In this document: piece after piece, positions 8,879-17,127 of the stretch
How the letters are laid out: every line of letters starts with the position of its first letter
Numbering within the stretch: position 1 is the stretch's first letter
Source of the DNA: Verrucomicrobiota bacterium
Lineage (GTDB): Bacteria; Verrucomicrobiota; Verrucomicrobiia; Verrucomicrobiales; Akkermansiaceae
DNA length: 64,000 nt
Direction: 5' to 3'
Assembly: GCA_017301995.1 (NCBI GenBank)
Contig: JAFLEH010000007.1
Span: 86,019-150,018 of the forward strand
Program-made: the position numbers and the translations under genes
Notes under the pieces: model-generated
Database searches by the model: none
The model's input: the letters and a program-made list of their open reading frames with translations, nothing else
What the model was told of the DNA's origin: nothing

Positions 8879-9243
8879 CGCCGCGAGCATCCCACACCAT
8901 CGCCCGATGACAAGGACGGAGTTGGCGCGGAAACCAACGCGGCCTGGCGCAACGACAGCAGGATTCTCCGCGTTTTGTGCGATTTGAGGATCCTTCGTGG
9001 CCCGGCGCCCGATTTCCAAGGAAACCGGATGCCGAAAAAACCCGCTTGCCTTTCTTCCCGGAATCCCTGAGAACCCGTCCGCGTTCCTTTTGTCCCCTCC
9101 CGGCCTGGTCCAGGCCCGGCGCCGCGCCATACCGCGATGTCAGCCGTCATACCGGGACTCCAACCAACGGAACCGTGCCGATTTTTTCCGGAAATTCACG
9201 GACTCCATTCCATCCAACGCTCCCAACCACCTCCACACCACTC
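8879..9243. other. Divergent promoter region between the nuclease gene and glmM
   Basis: There are 365 bases without a supported gene, although frames on both sides extend into it. A TTGCCT at about 9049 may be a -35 for glmM, but no convincing -10 follows. I see no riboswitch or ribozyme fold I would defend. Confidence 0.4.
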
Positions 9244-10590
9244 ATGAAACTATTCGGAACCGACGGCATTCGCGGCCGTGTCAATGAATTCCCGATCACC
9301 GCCGAAGTCGCCCTGCGCATGGGCAAGGCGGTGGCCAGCGTCCTGCGATCTTCCGGCCCCAACCGCAATCGCGTCTTGGTTGGCAAAGATACCCGAATTT
9401 CCGGCTACATGCTTGAAACCGCACTCACCAGCGGACTCGTTTCCATGGGAATGGATGTTTTCATGGTCGGGCCGCTTCCCACCCCGGCGGTCGCGCATCT
9501 CACCAAGTCGATGGGCGCGGCGGCCGGGATCATGATCACCGCTTCGCACAACCCCTACGAGGATAACGGCCTCAAGGTGTTCGGGCCGGATGGCTACAAA
9601 CTCAACGACGAACTCGAGGAACTCATCGAGCGCCACATTCTCGGCGAAGAACCCGAGCCGCCGCCGCTTCCGCCGAAGCAGATTGGCAAGGCCCACCGCA
9701 TCGATGACGCCCGCGGCCGCTACATCGAGTTTGCCAAACACACGGCCGACAACGTCCCGCTCCATGGTTTGCGGATCGTCGTCGATTGCGGGCATGGCGC
9801 GGCCTATTTCATCTCGCCGCTCATTTTCAAGGAACTGGGCGCCGAGGTCATCACCACCGGCATCCAACCGGACGGGATCAACATCAACAGCGGCTGCGGC
9901 GCGCTCCATCCGGAAAACGCCGGCGAACTCGTGCGCCGCCACAACGCCGATCTTGGGATTTCGTTCGATGGCGACGCCGACCGTGTCATTTTCACCGATG
10001 CCAACGGCCAGGTGGTCAGCGGCGACCGGATCCTCGCTCTCTGCGCGATCGGCCTGAAAGAACAGGGCCGTCTGCGCAAGGATACGCTCGTTACCACCGT
10101 GATGAGCAATCTCGGGCTGAAAGAGGCGATGAAACAGCACAAGATCAAGGTCGAAACCACCGCCGTGGGCGACCGCAACGTGATCGAGTGCATGCGCAAA
10201 GGCGGTTATTCTTTTGGCGGGGAAAACTCCGGACATCTTATATTTGCCGACCACGCCACCACCGGCGACGGCATTCTCAGCGCGCTACAGGTGCTGCGCA
10301 TGATGCGCGACCGCAATTCGACGCTGGCCCAGCTTTCCAGCGTGATGAACGAGTATCCCACCCAGATGGCGAACATCCCGGTGCCGGCCAAGCCGCCGCT
10401 CGATTCGCTGCCGAAGCTCAAGAAGCTGATGAAAAAAGCGACCACCGAGTTCGGGGAGCACGGCCGCCATCTGGTCCGCTACTCGGGCACGGAAAAGAAG
10501 ATCCGCGTCCTCGTGGAGCATCGCGAAATCGAGGAGTGCCGCCGCTGGGTGAGCCTCTTCGCCGCCGCGATCAAGGAGGAGATCGGGTGA
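9244..10590 (+). CDS. glmM: Phosphoglucosamine mutase
   Basis: It converts glucosamine 6-phosphate to glucosamine 1-phosphate for UDP-GlcNAc synthesis. The 448-residue length is normal. All four mutase motifs are present: GTDGIRG (5-11), the phospho-serine loop TASHNP (Ser101), the Mg site DGDAD (242-246), and the phosphate-binding RYSGTEKKIRV near the C-terminus. The start MKLFGTDGIRG is the family-typical start; the longer upstream frame is non-coding. It heads a run with a GlmU-like acetyltransferase and glmS, so three steps of one pathway are co-located. Confidence 0.95.
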   Translation: MKLFGTDGIRGRVNEFPITAEVALRMGKAVASVLRSSGPNRNRVLVGKDTRISGYMLETALTSGLVSMGMDVFMVGPLPTPAVAHLTKSMGAAAGIMITASHNPYEDNGLKVFGPDGYKLNDELEELIERHILGEEPEPPPLPPKQIGKAHRIDDARGRYIEFAKHTADNVPLHGLRIVVDCGHGAAYFISPLIFKELGAEVITTGIQPDGININSGCGALHPENAGELVRRHNADLGISFDGDADRVIFTDANGQVVSGDRILALCAIGLKEQGRLRKDTLVTTVMSNLGLKEAMKQHKIKVETTAVGDRNVIECMRKGGYSFGGENSGHLIFADHATTGDGILSALQVLRMMRDRNSTLAQLSSVMNEYPTQMANIPVPAKPPLDSLPKLKKLMKKATTEFGEHGRHLVRYSGTEKKIRVLVEHREIEECRRWVSLFAAAIKEEIG

Positions 10591-10601
10591 TGGGGTTGCC
10601 A

Positions 10602-10630
10602 GTTGGTTGTTATCAGTTATTGGTTATTGG
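10602..10630. repeat. Short TTATTGG-type direct repeats
   Basis: Between glmM and the next gene the sequence reads GTTATCAGTTATTGGTTATTGG. The same heptad is tandemly repeated at 27106-27135 and 27485-27502, so it is a dispersed simple repeat. Confidence 0.5.
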
Positions 10631-10669
10631 GGCGGAAGTCGTCCGCTTTCTCATCGCATTTTCAATATC

Positions 10670-11497
10670 ATGAACACTTGCCATCCGCTCACGCTCACGC
10701 GGAGCATCACGGAGTTTCCCATCGCGAATGTTCCGTTGGCCGAACACCAGCGCCGGTTGATCGCGGACCACGGCCTAACCGCCGAACCGCATGCCTGGCT
10801 CAACGCCGGGGACGTCGCCGCGTTTCTCGCCTCGGGAGCCGGCGTGATGGCCGATTCCGCCGGGAACCCGTTGCTTTGGCGGGGCACCGCTCCGGCAGGC
10901 ATATCGTTTGCCGCGTCCGCCTCGTTTGTCATCCGCCATCCGTGGGATTTCATCAGGGCGAACGAGGATTACGTCGGTTCCCTAACATCCGATGACCGCC
11001 GCGGCGAGATTCATCCGTCCGCGGTGATCGAGGGCGTGCTCCACGTCGGCGCCGGGACCCGGATTCTGCCGGGGGTTTTCATCGAGGGCAATGTGGTCAT
11101 CGGCGAGAACTGCAAGATTGGCCCGAATTGTTATCTCCGCGGCAACACCAGCATCGGCGACAAGTGCCACATCGGCCAGGCGGTGGAGATCAAGAACTGC
11201 GTGATCCTATCGAAAACAAGCGTCGGCCACCTGTCCTACGTGGGCGATTCGGTGCTCGGCGAAGGCGTCAATTTCGGAGCCGGAACGATCACCTCCAACC
11301 TCCGCCACGACGGACGCAACCACCGTTCCGCCGTGGAGGGCGCGCTCGTCGATACCGGCCGCCGCAAGTTCGGCGCGATCATCGGCGACCGCGTCCACAC
11401 CGGCATCCACACCGCCATCTATCCGGGCCGCAAGCTCTGGCCCGGCACCACCACCCGCCCCGGCGAAGTCGTCCAGCGCGATCTCGTGACGGAGTGA
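10670..11497 (+). CDS. GlmU-C-terminus-like acetyltransferase (left-handed beta helix)
   Basis: This 275-residue protein probably acetylates glucosamine 1-phosphate or a related sugar with acetyl-CoA. From residue ~112 there is a run of hexapeptide repeats (HPSAVI, EGNVVIGENCKIG, and so on). The segment KTSVGHLSYVGDSVLGEGVN is followed by FGAGTITSN, which matches the GlmU acetyltransferase site; His187 corresponds to the catalytic His. The GlmU uridylyltransferase half, with its Rossmann fold and LxAGxGTRM motif, is absent. Residues 1-110 instead form a short domain of unknown type. It sits between glmM and glmS (79 and 33 bases apart), so a split-GlmU role is likely but inferred. Confidence 0.8.
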   Translation: MNTCHPLTLTRSITEFPIANVPLAEHQRRLIADHGLTAEPHAWLNAGDVAAFLASGAGVMADSAGNPLLWRGTAPAGISFAASASFVIRHPWDFIRANEDYVGSLTSDDRRGEIHPSAVIEGVLHVGAGTRILPGVFIEGNVVIGENCKIGPNCYLRGNTSIGDKCHIGQAVEIKNCVILSKTSVGHLSYVGDSVLGEGVNFGAGTITSNLRHDGRNHRSAVEGALVDTGRRKFGAIIGDRVHTGIHTAIYPGRKLWPGTTTRPGEVVQRDLVTE

Positions 11498-11530
11498 CCA
11501 TTCTTTCATCCCCAACCTCCTTTAACATCC

Positions 11531-13372
11531 ATGTGCGGAATCGTCGCCTATCTCGGCAAATCGGACGCCCCGTCGGTGCTTCTCAACGGACTGCGCCGCC
11601 TCGAATACCGCGGCTATGACTCGGCCGGCCTCGCGGTGATGGACGGCGGCCGCATGGTCGTCGCCAAAGCGCCCGGCAAAGTCGCCGCCCTCAACGATCG
11701 CGCCCGCGCCGATTGGCCGGACGAGCGTTTCAACCGTGCCGCGGCGGGCATCGCCCACACCCGCTGGGCCACCCACGGCCCGCCCACCGAGGCCAACGCC
11801 CATCCGCATCTCGACAACTCCGGCGACATCGCGCTGGTTCACAACGGGATTATCGAGAACTACCGCGCCCTGCGTTCGCGTCTCGAAAAACTGGGACACG
11901 TTTTCCACTCGGACACCGATACCGAGGTGCTCGCCCATCTGATAGGCGAGTGCCATCACGGCGATCTGTTCCGCGCCGTGTGCGACGCCCTCCATCAGGT
12001 GGAAGGCACCTACGGCATCGCCGTGATGTCCGCGCGCGATCCCGGAAAGATCATTACCGCGCGCTGCGGCTCGCCCATCGTCATCGGCATCGGAGACGGT
12101 GAAACCATCGTGGCTTCGGATGCGGCGGCGATCATCGGCCACACCCGGCAGGTGATCTATCTGAACGACCGCGATATCGCCGAGATCACCGCCGAAACGG
12201 TTAGCATCCGTGACCTCGACAACGTCCCGGTGGACCGTGAGATCGCGCAGCTCGCGTTCGATGCCTCGGCGGCTGAGAAGGGCGGCTTCGAGCATTTCAT
12301 GCTCAAGGAAATCCACGAACAGCCGGAAGCGTTGCGCAATGCGATCCGCGGCCGCCTCGATTTCCATCTGGGCACCGCCGTGCTTTCCGGGATGGGCACT
12401 TCGCCGCGCGATCTGGCGGAAATCAGCCGGGTGGTTTTGCTAGGTTGCGGCACCTCGCTGCACGCCGGTCTGGTGGGAGAATACGCGTTCGAGGATTTGG
12501 CGGATGTTCACTCGGAAGTCCAGCAGGCCGCGGAATTCCGTTACCGCAACCCGATCCTCGGTCCGCACGACATGGTGGTGGCCATTTCCCAATCCGGCGA
12601 AACCGCGGACACCCTGGCCGCCGTGCGCGAGTCCAACCAAAAGGGCGCGTTCGTCATGGGGCTATGCAATGTCGTGGGCTCCACCATCGCGCGCGAGACC
12701 GGCCGCGGCGTCTATCTGCATGCCGGCCCGGAAATTTCGGTGGCCTCCACCAAGGCCTTCACCTGTCAGGTTTCGGTCCTGCTGATGATGGCGCTCAAAC
12801 TCGGCCGCGGCCGAAGGCTTTCCCGCGAGGAAGGCATCCGCCTCGCCCGCGAGATCGAATCGATCCCGGATCTCGTCGCCGCCACCGTCCGGCAAAGCGA
12901 CCACATCGCCGAAATCGCGGCCCACTATGCCGGCCACGAACACGCGTTTTTCATCGGCCGCGGCCCGCTCTATCCGGTGGCTCTGGAGGGCGCGCTCAAG
13001 CTCAAGGAGATTTCCTACATCCACGCCGAAGGCTACCACGCGGCCGAATTGAAACACGGCCCCATCGCGCTGTTGGAAAAGGGCACGCCGGTGATCGCCC
13101 TCGCCAATGCCGTGCCCGGCCAGGACAAAACCCTCGGCAACATCGAGGAATGCCGCGCCCGCGGAGCCCGCATCCTCGGCATCGTCACCGCCGGCGACTC
13201 CCGCGTCACTGGTCTGATGGACGATTTCATCGAGGTCCCGCCCTGCCACCCGCTCGTCGCCAGCGTGCCCTCCGCCGTCGCGCTCCAGCTCCTCGCCTAC
13301 CACATCGCCCGCCACCGCGGCTGCGAAATCGACCAACCGCGGAATCTCGCGAAATCGGTGACGGTGGAGTGA
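11531..13372 (+). CDS. glmS: Glutamine:fructose-6-phosphate aminotransferase (isomerizing)
   Basis: It makes glucosamine 6-phosphate from fructose 6-phosphate and glutamine, the entry to amino-sugar synthesis. The protein has 613 residues, close to the usual ~609. It begins MCGIVAYLG, exposing the nucleophile Cys2 after Met removal, and has the glutaminase segment TRWATHGPPT. Two SIS domains follow, with ISQSGETADT and STKAFTCQV, and it ends in the typical NLAKSVTVE. It lies 33 bases after the acetyltransferase. No glmS ribozyme is visible in the short upstream gap. Confidence 0.96.
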   Translation: MCGIVAYLGKSDAPSVLLNGLRRLEYRGYDSAGLAVMDGGRMVVAKAPGKVAALNDRARADWPDERFNRAAAGIAHTRWATHGPPTEANAHPHLDNSGDIALVHNGIIENYRALRSRLEKLGHVFHSDTDTEVLAHLIGECHHGDLFRAVCDALHQVEGTYGIAVMSARDPGKIITARCGSPIVIGIGDGETIVASDAAAIIGHTRQVIYLNDRDIAEITAETVSIRDLDNVPVDREIAQLAFDASAAEKGGFEHFMLKEIHEQPEALRNAIRGRLDFHLGTAVLSGMGTSPRDLAEISRVVLLGCGTSLHAGLVGEYAFEDLADVHSEVQQAAEFRYRNPILGPHDMVVAISQSGETADTLAAVRESNQKGAFVMGLCNVVGSTIARETGRGVYLHAGPEISVASTKAFTCQVSVLLMMALKLGRGRRLSREEGIRLAREIESIPDLVAATVRQSDHIAEIAAHYAGHEHAFFIGRGPLYPVALEGALKLKEISYIHAEGYHAAELKHGPIALLEKGTPVIALANAVPGQDKTLGNIEECRARGARILGIVTAGDSRVTGLMDDFIEVPPCHPLVASVPSAVALQLLAYHIARHRGCEIDQPRNLAKSVTVE

Positions 13373-13432
13373 GGCGGGGCATTCGCGGCGATGCGCATTT
13401 CCGGTGTCGGCCGAAATTTCAAAAAAGAATGC

Positions 13433-13461
13433 TTGCCAACTCCGCGGAGACCTCCTAGCCT
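13433..13461 (+). promoter_or_regulatory. Promoter of the RRM protein gene
   Basis: TTGCCA at 13433-13438 is separated by 17 bases from TAGCCT at 13456-13461. Transcription would start near 13468, giving a ~98-base leader before the ATG at 13566. Confidence 0.55.
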
Positions 13462-13467
13462 GCGCTT

Positions 13468-13550
13468 GTCTCCGGTGCGCTAGTGCCTGGAGACGCACTT
13501 CGTCTGGTCTTTCACGCCATAGTCTCAGGAAGTGTCTGCTGGGATGGCGT
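13468..13550 (+). ncRNA. Structured 5' leader of the RRM gene (candidate cis-regulatory RNA)
   Basis: Two stems are visible. GTCTCC (13468-13473) pairs with GGAGAC (13489-13494). ACGCCAT (13514-13520) pairs with ATGGCGT (13544-13550). GTGCG (13475-13479) can also pair with CGCAC (13494-13498), which crosses the first stem, so the RNA could switch or form a pseudoknot. An AT-rich TTATTATTGAACCAA leads to the start codon. Leaders of RRM genes are regulated elements in some bacteria (for example the Chlorobi-RRM motif); homology here is not claimed. Confidence 0.45.
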
Positions 13551-13565
13551 TTATTATTGAACCAA

Positions 13566-14024
13566 ATGGACATCTACGTGGGCAATCTGCCCTACACCGC
13601 CACGGAAGAGGACGTTACCGGACTCTTTGCCGCTTATGGGCCCGTCGAACGGGTCAAACTTGTCACCGATCGTGAAACGGGTCGCTCAAAAGGCTTCGCG
13701 TTTGTCACGCTGGGCGACCAAACCCAGTTGGACGCCGCGATTGAGGCGCTCAACGGCTATGATTATCAAGGACGTCCCCTCCGGGTCAACGCATCCGAAC
13801 CCAAAGAATCGCGTCCTCCGGGCGGCGGTTACAAGGGTGGCGGTGGCGGTGGCTACAAGGGTGGTGGCGGCGGCGGCTACAAAGGTGGCGGCGGCGGCTA
13901 CAAAGGTGGTGGCGGCGGCGGCGGCTACAAAGGTGGCGGCGGCGGCGGCTACAAAGGTGGTGGCGGCGGCGGCTATAAAGGCGGCGGCGGCTACGAAGGC
14001 GGCAAAGGCGGCGGTTGGGATTGA
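13566..14024 (+). CDS. RRM RNA-binding protein with Gly-rich tail
   Basis: This 152-residue protein has one RNA recognition motif (residues 1-80) with RNP2 IYVGNLPY (3-10) and RNP1 KGFAFVTL (42-49). A tail of about eight GYKGGGGG-type repeats follows. This is the layout of bacterial glycine-rich RRM proteins, which bind single-stranded RNA and are often cold-regulated. The repeated Lys and Tyr spaced by Gly runs suggest a disordered RNA-contacting tail that may self-associate. The gene stands alone between its own promoter with structured leader and a strong terminator. Repeat number is likely variable between strains because the DNA is a minisatellite. Confidence 0.93.
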   Translation: MDIYVGNLPYTATEEDVTGLFAAYGPVERVKLVTDRETGRSKGFAFVTLGDQTQLDAAIEALNGYDYQGRPLRVNASEPKESRPPGGGYKGGGGGGYKGGGGGGYKGGGGGYKGGGGGGGYKGGGGGGYKGGGGGGYKGGGGYEGGKGGGWD

Positions 14025-14064
14025 TCCCCCGCTCCAGAATCGCTGAACCAAGCTGATTTCAAAT

Positions 14065-14102
14065 GCCCGGTCCGCCTTTTTTGGGGTGGGCCGGGTCTTT
14101 TC
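14065..14102 (+). terminator. Rho-independent terminator of the RRM gene
   Basis: GCCCGGTCC pairs with GGGCCGGGT across a TTTTTT-containing loop, followed by TCTTTT. Confidence 0.75.
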
Positions 14103-14118
14103 GTGCCGATTGCGCTCC

Positions 14119-14763
14119 ATGACCAAATCCCAACGGGCCGACCACATCCTTTGCCGCCTCAACGCGCTCTATCCGGAAACGCCGGTGCCGCTGGCGCATC
14201 GCGACGCCTACACGCTGCTGATCGCCGTGCTGCTTTCCGCGCAATGCACCGACGTGCGGGTGAATCAGGTGACGCCTGGGCTGTTCTCGCTGGCGTCCAC
14301 GCCCGCCGACATGATGCGCGTGCCGGAGGAAACAATCCGGGCGGTGATCCGTCCGTGCGGGCTTTCTCCGCGCAAGGCGGCGGCGATTTCCGGGTTGTCG
14401 CGTTTGCTGATGGAGCGTCATGGCGGCGAGGTCCCCGCGGATTCCGAGGCGCTTGAGGCCCTGCCGGGAGTGGGGCACAAGACCGCGTCGGTGGTGATGG
14501 CCCAGGCCTTTGGCGTGCCCGCGTTTCCGGTGGACACCCACATTCACCGGCTGGCGAAACGCTGGCGGCTGAGCGACGGCTCCAATGTGGTTAGAACGGA
14601 GCGCGACCTCAAGAAACTGTTTCCCCGCGAGGCATGGAACCGGCTGCACCTGCAGATCATTTTCTACGGTCGAGAACATTGCACCGCCCGCGGCTGCGAC
14701 GGCCACCGCTGCCCGCTCTGCCGGGAACTCAACGGACCCGCGAAAACGGATAGATCGAAATAG
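14119..14763 (+). CDS. nth: Endonuclease III (DNA glycosylase/AP lyase)
   Basis: It removes oxidised pyrimidines and nicks abasic sites. The 214 residues contain the helix-hairpin-helix LPGVGHKTASVV with catalytic Lys121, and VDTHIHRL with catalytic Asp139. The C-terminal iron-sulfur region is unusual: Cys188, 193, 198 and 201 are spaced C-x4-C-x4-C-x2-C, whereas the family norm is C-x6-C-x2-C-x5-C. The last canonical Cys is replaced by RELN, so the cluster may be altered or lost. ATG 14119 follows the RRM terminator by 16 bases. truA starts 15 bases downstream, so the two are probably co-transcribed. Confidence 0.92.
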   Translation: MTKSQRADHILCRLNALYPETPVPLAHRDAYTLLIAVLLSAQCTDVRVNQVTPGLFSLASTPADMMRVPEETIRAVIRPCGLSPRKAAAISGLSRLLMERHGGEVPADSEALEALPGVGHKTASVVMAQAFGVPAFPVDTHIHRLAKRWRLSDGSNVVRTERDLKKLFPREAWNRLHLQIIFYGREHCTARGCDGHRCPLCRELNGPAKTDRSK

Positions 14764-14778
14764 CGCCCATCAACCGCC

Positions 14779-15549
14779 ATGCGCCTCAAGCTCACCATCG
14801 CCTACGACGGCAGACCCTATCAGGGTTGGCAATCCCAACCGGGCGGCAACACCGTGCAGGATCATCTCCACGAGGCGCTGCGCGCGATCGCCAAGCGTCC
14901 GGTGCCGGTGCAGGGATCGGGACGCACCGATACCGGCGTCCACGCGCTGGGGCAGGTCGCGCATTTCGACGCTCCGGAGGAAATCTCGATGAATCCCCGC
15001 AACTGGGTGCCCGCTCTCAATACCAAACTGCCCGCGACGATCCGGGTGATGGCGTGCGAGGAGGTGGCTCCGGATTTCCACGCGAGGTTTTCCGCCACCG
15101 GGAAAACCTATCATTATGATATCAATACCGATCCGGTGTTGCCGCCGCACCGGGCCGGGTTGGCCTGGCATTTGCCCCAGGCGCTCGATCCGGTGGCTCT
15201 GGCCGACGCGCTCGCGGTGTTGCTCGGTCGCCACGATTTCCATGCGTTTTGCGCCTACCGCGGCAACGAATCCCCGGAGACCGACTATTTCCGCACGATC
15301 CGCCGTGCCGAGGCTTCGGTGGTGGAGAGTGGCTACCGGATCGTTTTCAGCGGCGACGGTTTCCTATATAAAATGGTGAGAATGTTGGTCGGCGGAGCGG
15401 TGAAGACGGCGCAGGGCCGCGTGCATCCGGAGGACTTCGCCGCATGGCTCGACCAGCCGCCGGGACTGCCGCGCGGAAAGTGCAACCATTGCGCTCCCGC
15501 CGACGGACTCTATCTGGAGGAGGTTTGTTATGAAGCCACCTTGGGTTAG
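14779..15549 (+). CDS. truA: tRNA pseudouridine(38-40) synthase
   Basis: It isomerises uridines 38-40 in the tRNA anticodon arm. The 256-residue length is typical. The catalytic segment GSGRTDTGVHALGQVAHF contains Asp51. The C-terminal half has the TruA signature RMVR-like 'FLYKMVRMLVGGAVKTAQG'. It starts at MRLKLTIAYDG, the family-typical first strand, 15 bases after nth. Confidence 0.95.
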   Translation: MRLKLTIAYDGRPYQGWQSQPGGNTVQDHLHEALRAIAKRPVPVQGSGRTDTGVHALGQVAHFDAPEEISMNPRNWVPALNTKLPATIRVMACEEVAPDFHARFSATGKTYHYDINTDPVLPPHRAGLAWHLPQALDPVALADALAVLLGRHDFHAFCAYRGNESPETDYFRTIRRAEASVVESGYRIVFSGDGFLYKMVRMLVGGAVKTAQGRVHPEDFAAWLDQPPGLPRGKCNHCAPADGLYLEEVCYEATLG

Positions 15550-15624
15550 TGCGTGTTTTCCGCTGGTGGCCGGCCGTTTTCCGTGGTAGGAAATTTTTCG
15601 CAATCGAGAACCCGCCAACCCTCC

Positions 15625-16206
15625 ATGAATCTGAACCCGCCGGAAGGAGAAACCACCCGACTGACCGCGCTTGCGGACCAGGCTGCCGACTATGCCGCCC
15701 ACATGATGCGTGCCAACGCCAGTGTGCCGCCCACGGTGATCGCCGATACGCCGGAGGGTTATGTTTTCGGCATGCCGTCCGGTCTCGCGGATGAGGCGGC
15801 GAAGGACCGGTTTGCGGAGGCATCCAGGATGCTGGCGGTGGCATTCGGGGCCACGGCGATCGCGATGATTCTTGAGGCGTGGGTGCGGCTGCCCGATGCC
15901 AGCGGCCATCTCGACACCGAGACGCCGCCGTCTCAGGCTCCCGATCGGCGGGAAATGGTGGTGGTTATGGTGGAAGGAAACGCCGGGCGCGCCAATCGGT
16001 TTCTCCCGATCCTCCGCGATCCCGCGGGGAATTTCATCGGGTTCGGCCACCATCCGGCACCCGATTTCACCAATGCCGAGGGGCGCTTCGCCAGCCTGAT
16101 GCCCGGTGCCAAACCCAGCCCCGCGGAGGTGGAACGCGCCAAGGCTGCCCTTGCCGCCATGGGCTTCACCGTCGTCCGCCGCGACCACGACCCGCGGGTG
16201 AATTGA
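15625..16206 (+). CDS. Conserved hypothetical cytoplasmic protein
   Basis: This 193-residue protein has no signal peptide or membrane segment. It is acidic and alpha/beta in character, with a hydrophobic strand EMVVVMVEGN (residues ~113-122), a preceding helix rich in Ala, and a C-terminal helix PAEVERAKAALAAMGFTVV. I do not recognise the family. The start at 15625 follows a non-conserved upstream stretch. It lies 75 bases after truA on the same strand and may be co-transcribed. Confidence 0.55.
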   Translation: MNLNPPEGETTRLTALADQAADYAAHMMRANASVPPTVIADTPEGYVFGMPSGLADEAAKDRFAEASRMLAVAFGATAIAMILEAWVRLPDASGHLDTETPPSQAPDRREMVVVMVEGNAGRANRFLPILRDPAGNFIGFGHHPAPDFTNAEGRFASLMPGAKPSPAEVERAKAALAAMGFTVVRRDHDPRVN

Positions 16207-16266
16207 GCGATTGGTTAGAGTGGCGGGATTGACAGCGGATCGGTCGGCTGCCAGTTTCGGGCGGTC

Positions 16267-17118
16267 ATGAAATATCAACTTGTTCTGTCACTCGCCGCGC
16301 TCGTCCTTTCCGGAGGTTTCTCCAGGGCGCAGATCCAGTTCGGACCGCTCGTTTCAAAGCCGGGTGAGAGCGTCCGGATGGTGAGCCACTCGGAAACGCC
16401 GGGCGGAACCACCGAGCGGACGCTGGACGGACGCACCACCCGCGGGACGCTTTCGATCACCCGCGATAGGGATTTGGTGTGGACGTTCCGCCCCTTGGGC
16501 GCGGATGGCACCCGGCGCGGAATGGTGAAGGTGAATCAACTGACAACCGCTACCAAGACCGGCTTCGGCGGCAAGGAGGATACGGTCAACGACCCGAGCC
16601 CGCTGACAGGCAAGCTGTTTTCGATGACCAAAGCGCCCGCCGGCGATTGGAAATTCGAGTTGGACGGGTCCGTTCCTCTCTCCCGTGTTAGGGATGAGAT
16701 CGAGGAAATGACCCACTATCTGAAACGCGAGTGGTATCCCACGAAGCCGGTGAAATTGGGCGATTCCTGGGAGTTTGACCCGGAATGGGTGAAAACCATC
16801 ATCCAGCGCGATCTGAAGAACGCGAAAACCATCGGAACGATGAGACTCAAGCAGGTGCGCCGTTCCCTGGACCGGCAGGTTGCCGTGATCGAGGTCAACA
16901 TCCGGAGCACCGGCGGCGATTTCAAGGCGGACGGAACCGAATCCGCGGCGGCGATCGATCTGGCCGGTGAAATGTCGGTGAATCTAACCACCATGCTGGA
17001 CGAAACGCTGGAGCTGAAGGGCAAACTGGTCTCCAGCACCGGGACGGCCACGTCTTCCACGAAAGTCACGCTTCCGGTCAATCTGCGGGTGACCAAGTCG
17101 TTCGTTAGCGACCCCTGA
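16267..17118 (+). CDS. Secreted protein of unknown function
   Basis: This 283-residue protein opens with a signal peptide, MKYQLVLSLAALVLSGGFSRA, and probable cleavage after SRA. The mature part is rich in Thr, Lys and beta strands. It contains a central region resembling proteins with a DUF-type beta-barrel (KPVKLGDSWEFDPEWVKTI). It has no Cys in the mature chain. I recognise no family. It is convergent with pgl, whose stop lies only nine bases away. Confidence 0.65.
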   Translation: MKYQLVLSLAALVLSGGFSRAQIQFGPLVSKPGESVRMVSHSETPGGTTERTLDGRTTRGTLSITRDRDLVWTFRPLGADGTRRGMVKVNQLTTATKTGFGGKEDTVNDPSPLTGKLFSMTKAPAGDWKFELDGSVPLSRVRDEIEEMTHYLKREWYPTKPVKLGDSWEFDPEWVKTIIQRDLKNAKTIGTMRLKQVRRSLDRQVAVIEVNIRSTGGDFKADGTESAAAIDLAGEMSVNLTTMLDETLELKGKLVSSTGTATSSTKVTLPVNLRVTKSFVSDP

Positions 17119-17127
17119 TCCGTTCGG

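Noticed and set aside
7377..8987. Long plus-strand open frame of ~536 codons opposite the nuclease gene
   Set aside because: Composition (Ser/Arg/Pro/Ala) is that of a GC-rich antisense frame, and the minus-strand protein has clear nuclease motifs.
11498..11530. glmS ribozyme
   Set aside because: Only 33 bases precede the glmS start and no ribozyme core is present.
13800..14020. DNA minisatellite as a structural repeat in its own right
   Set aside because: It is accounted for by the Gly-rich tail of the RRM protein.
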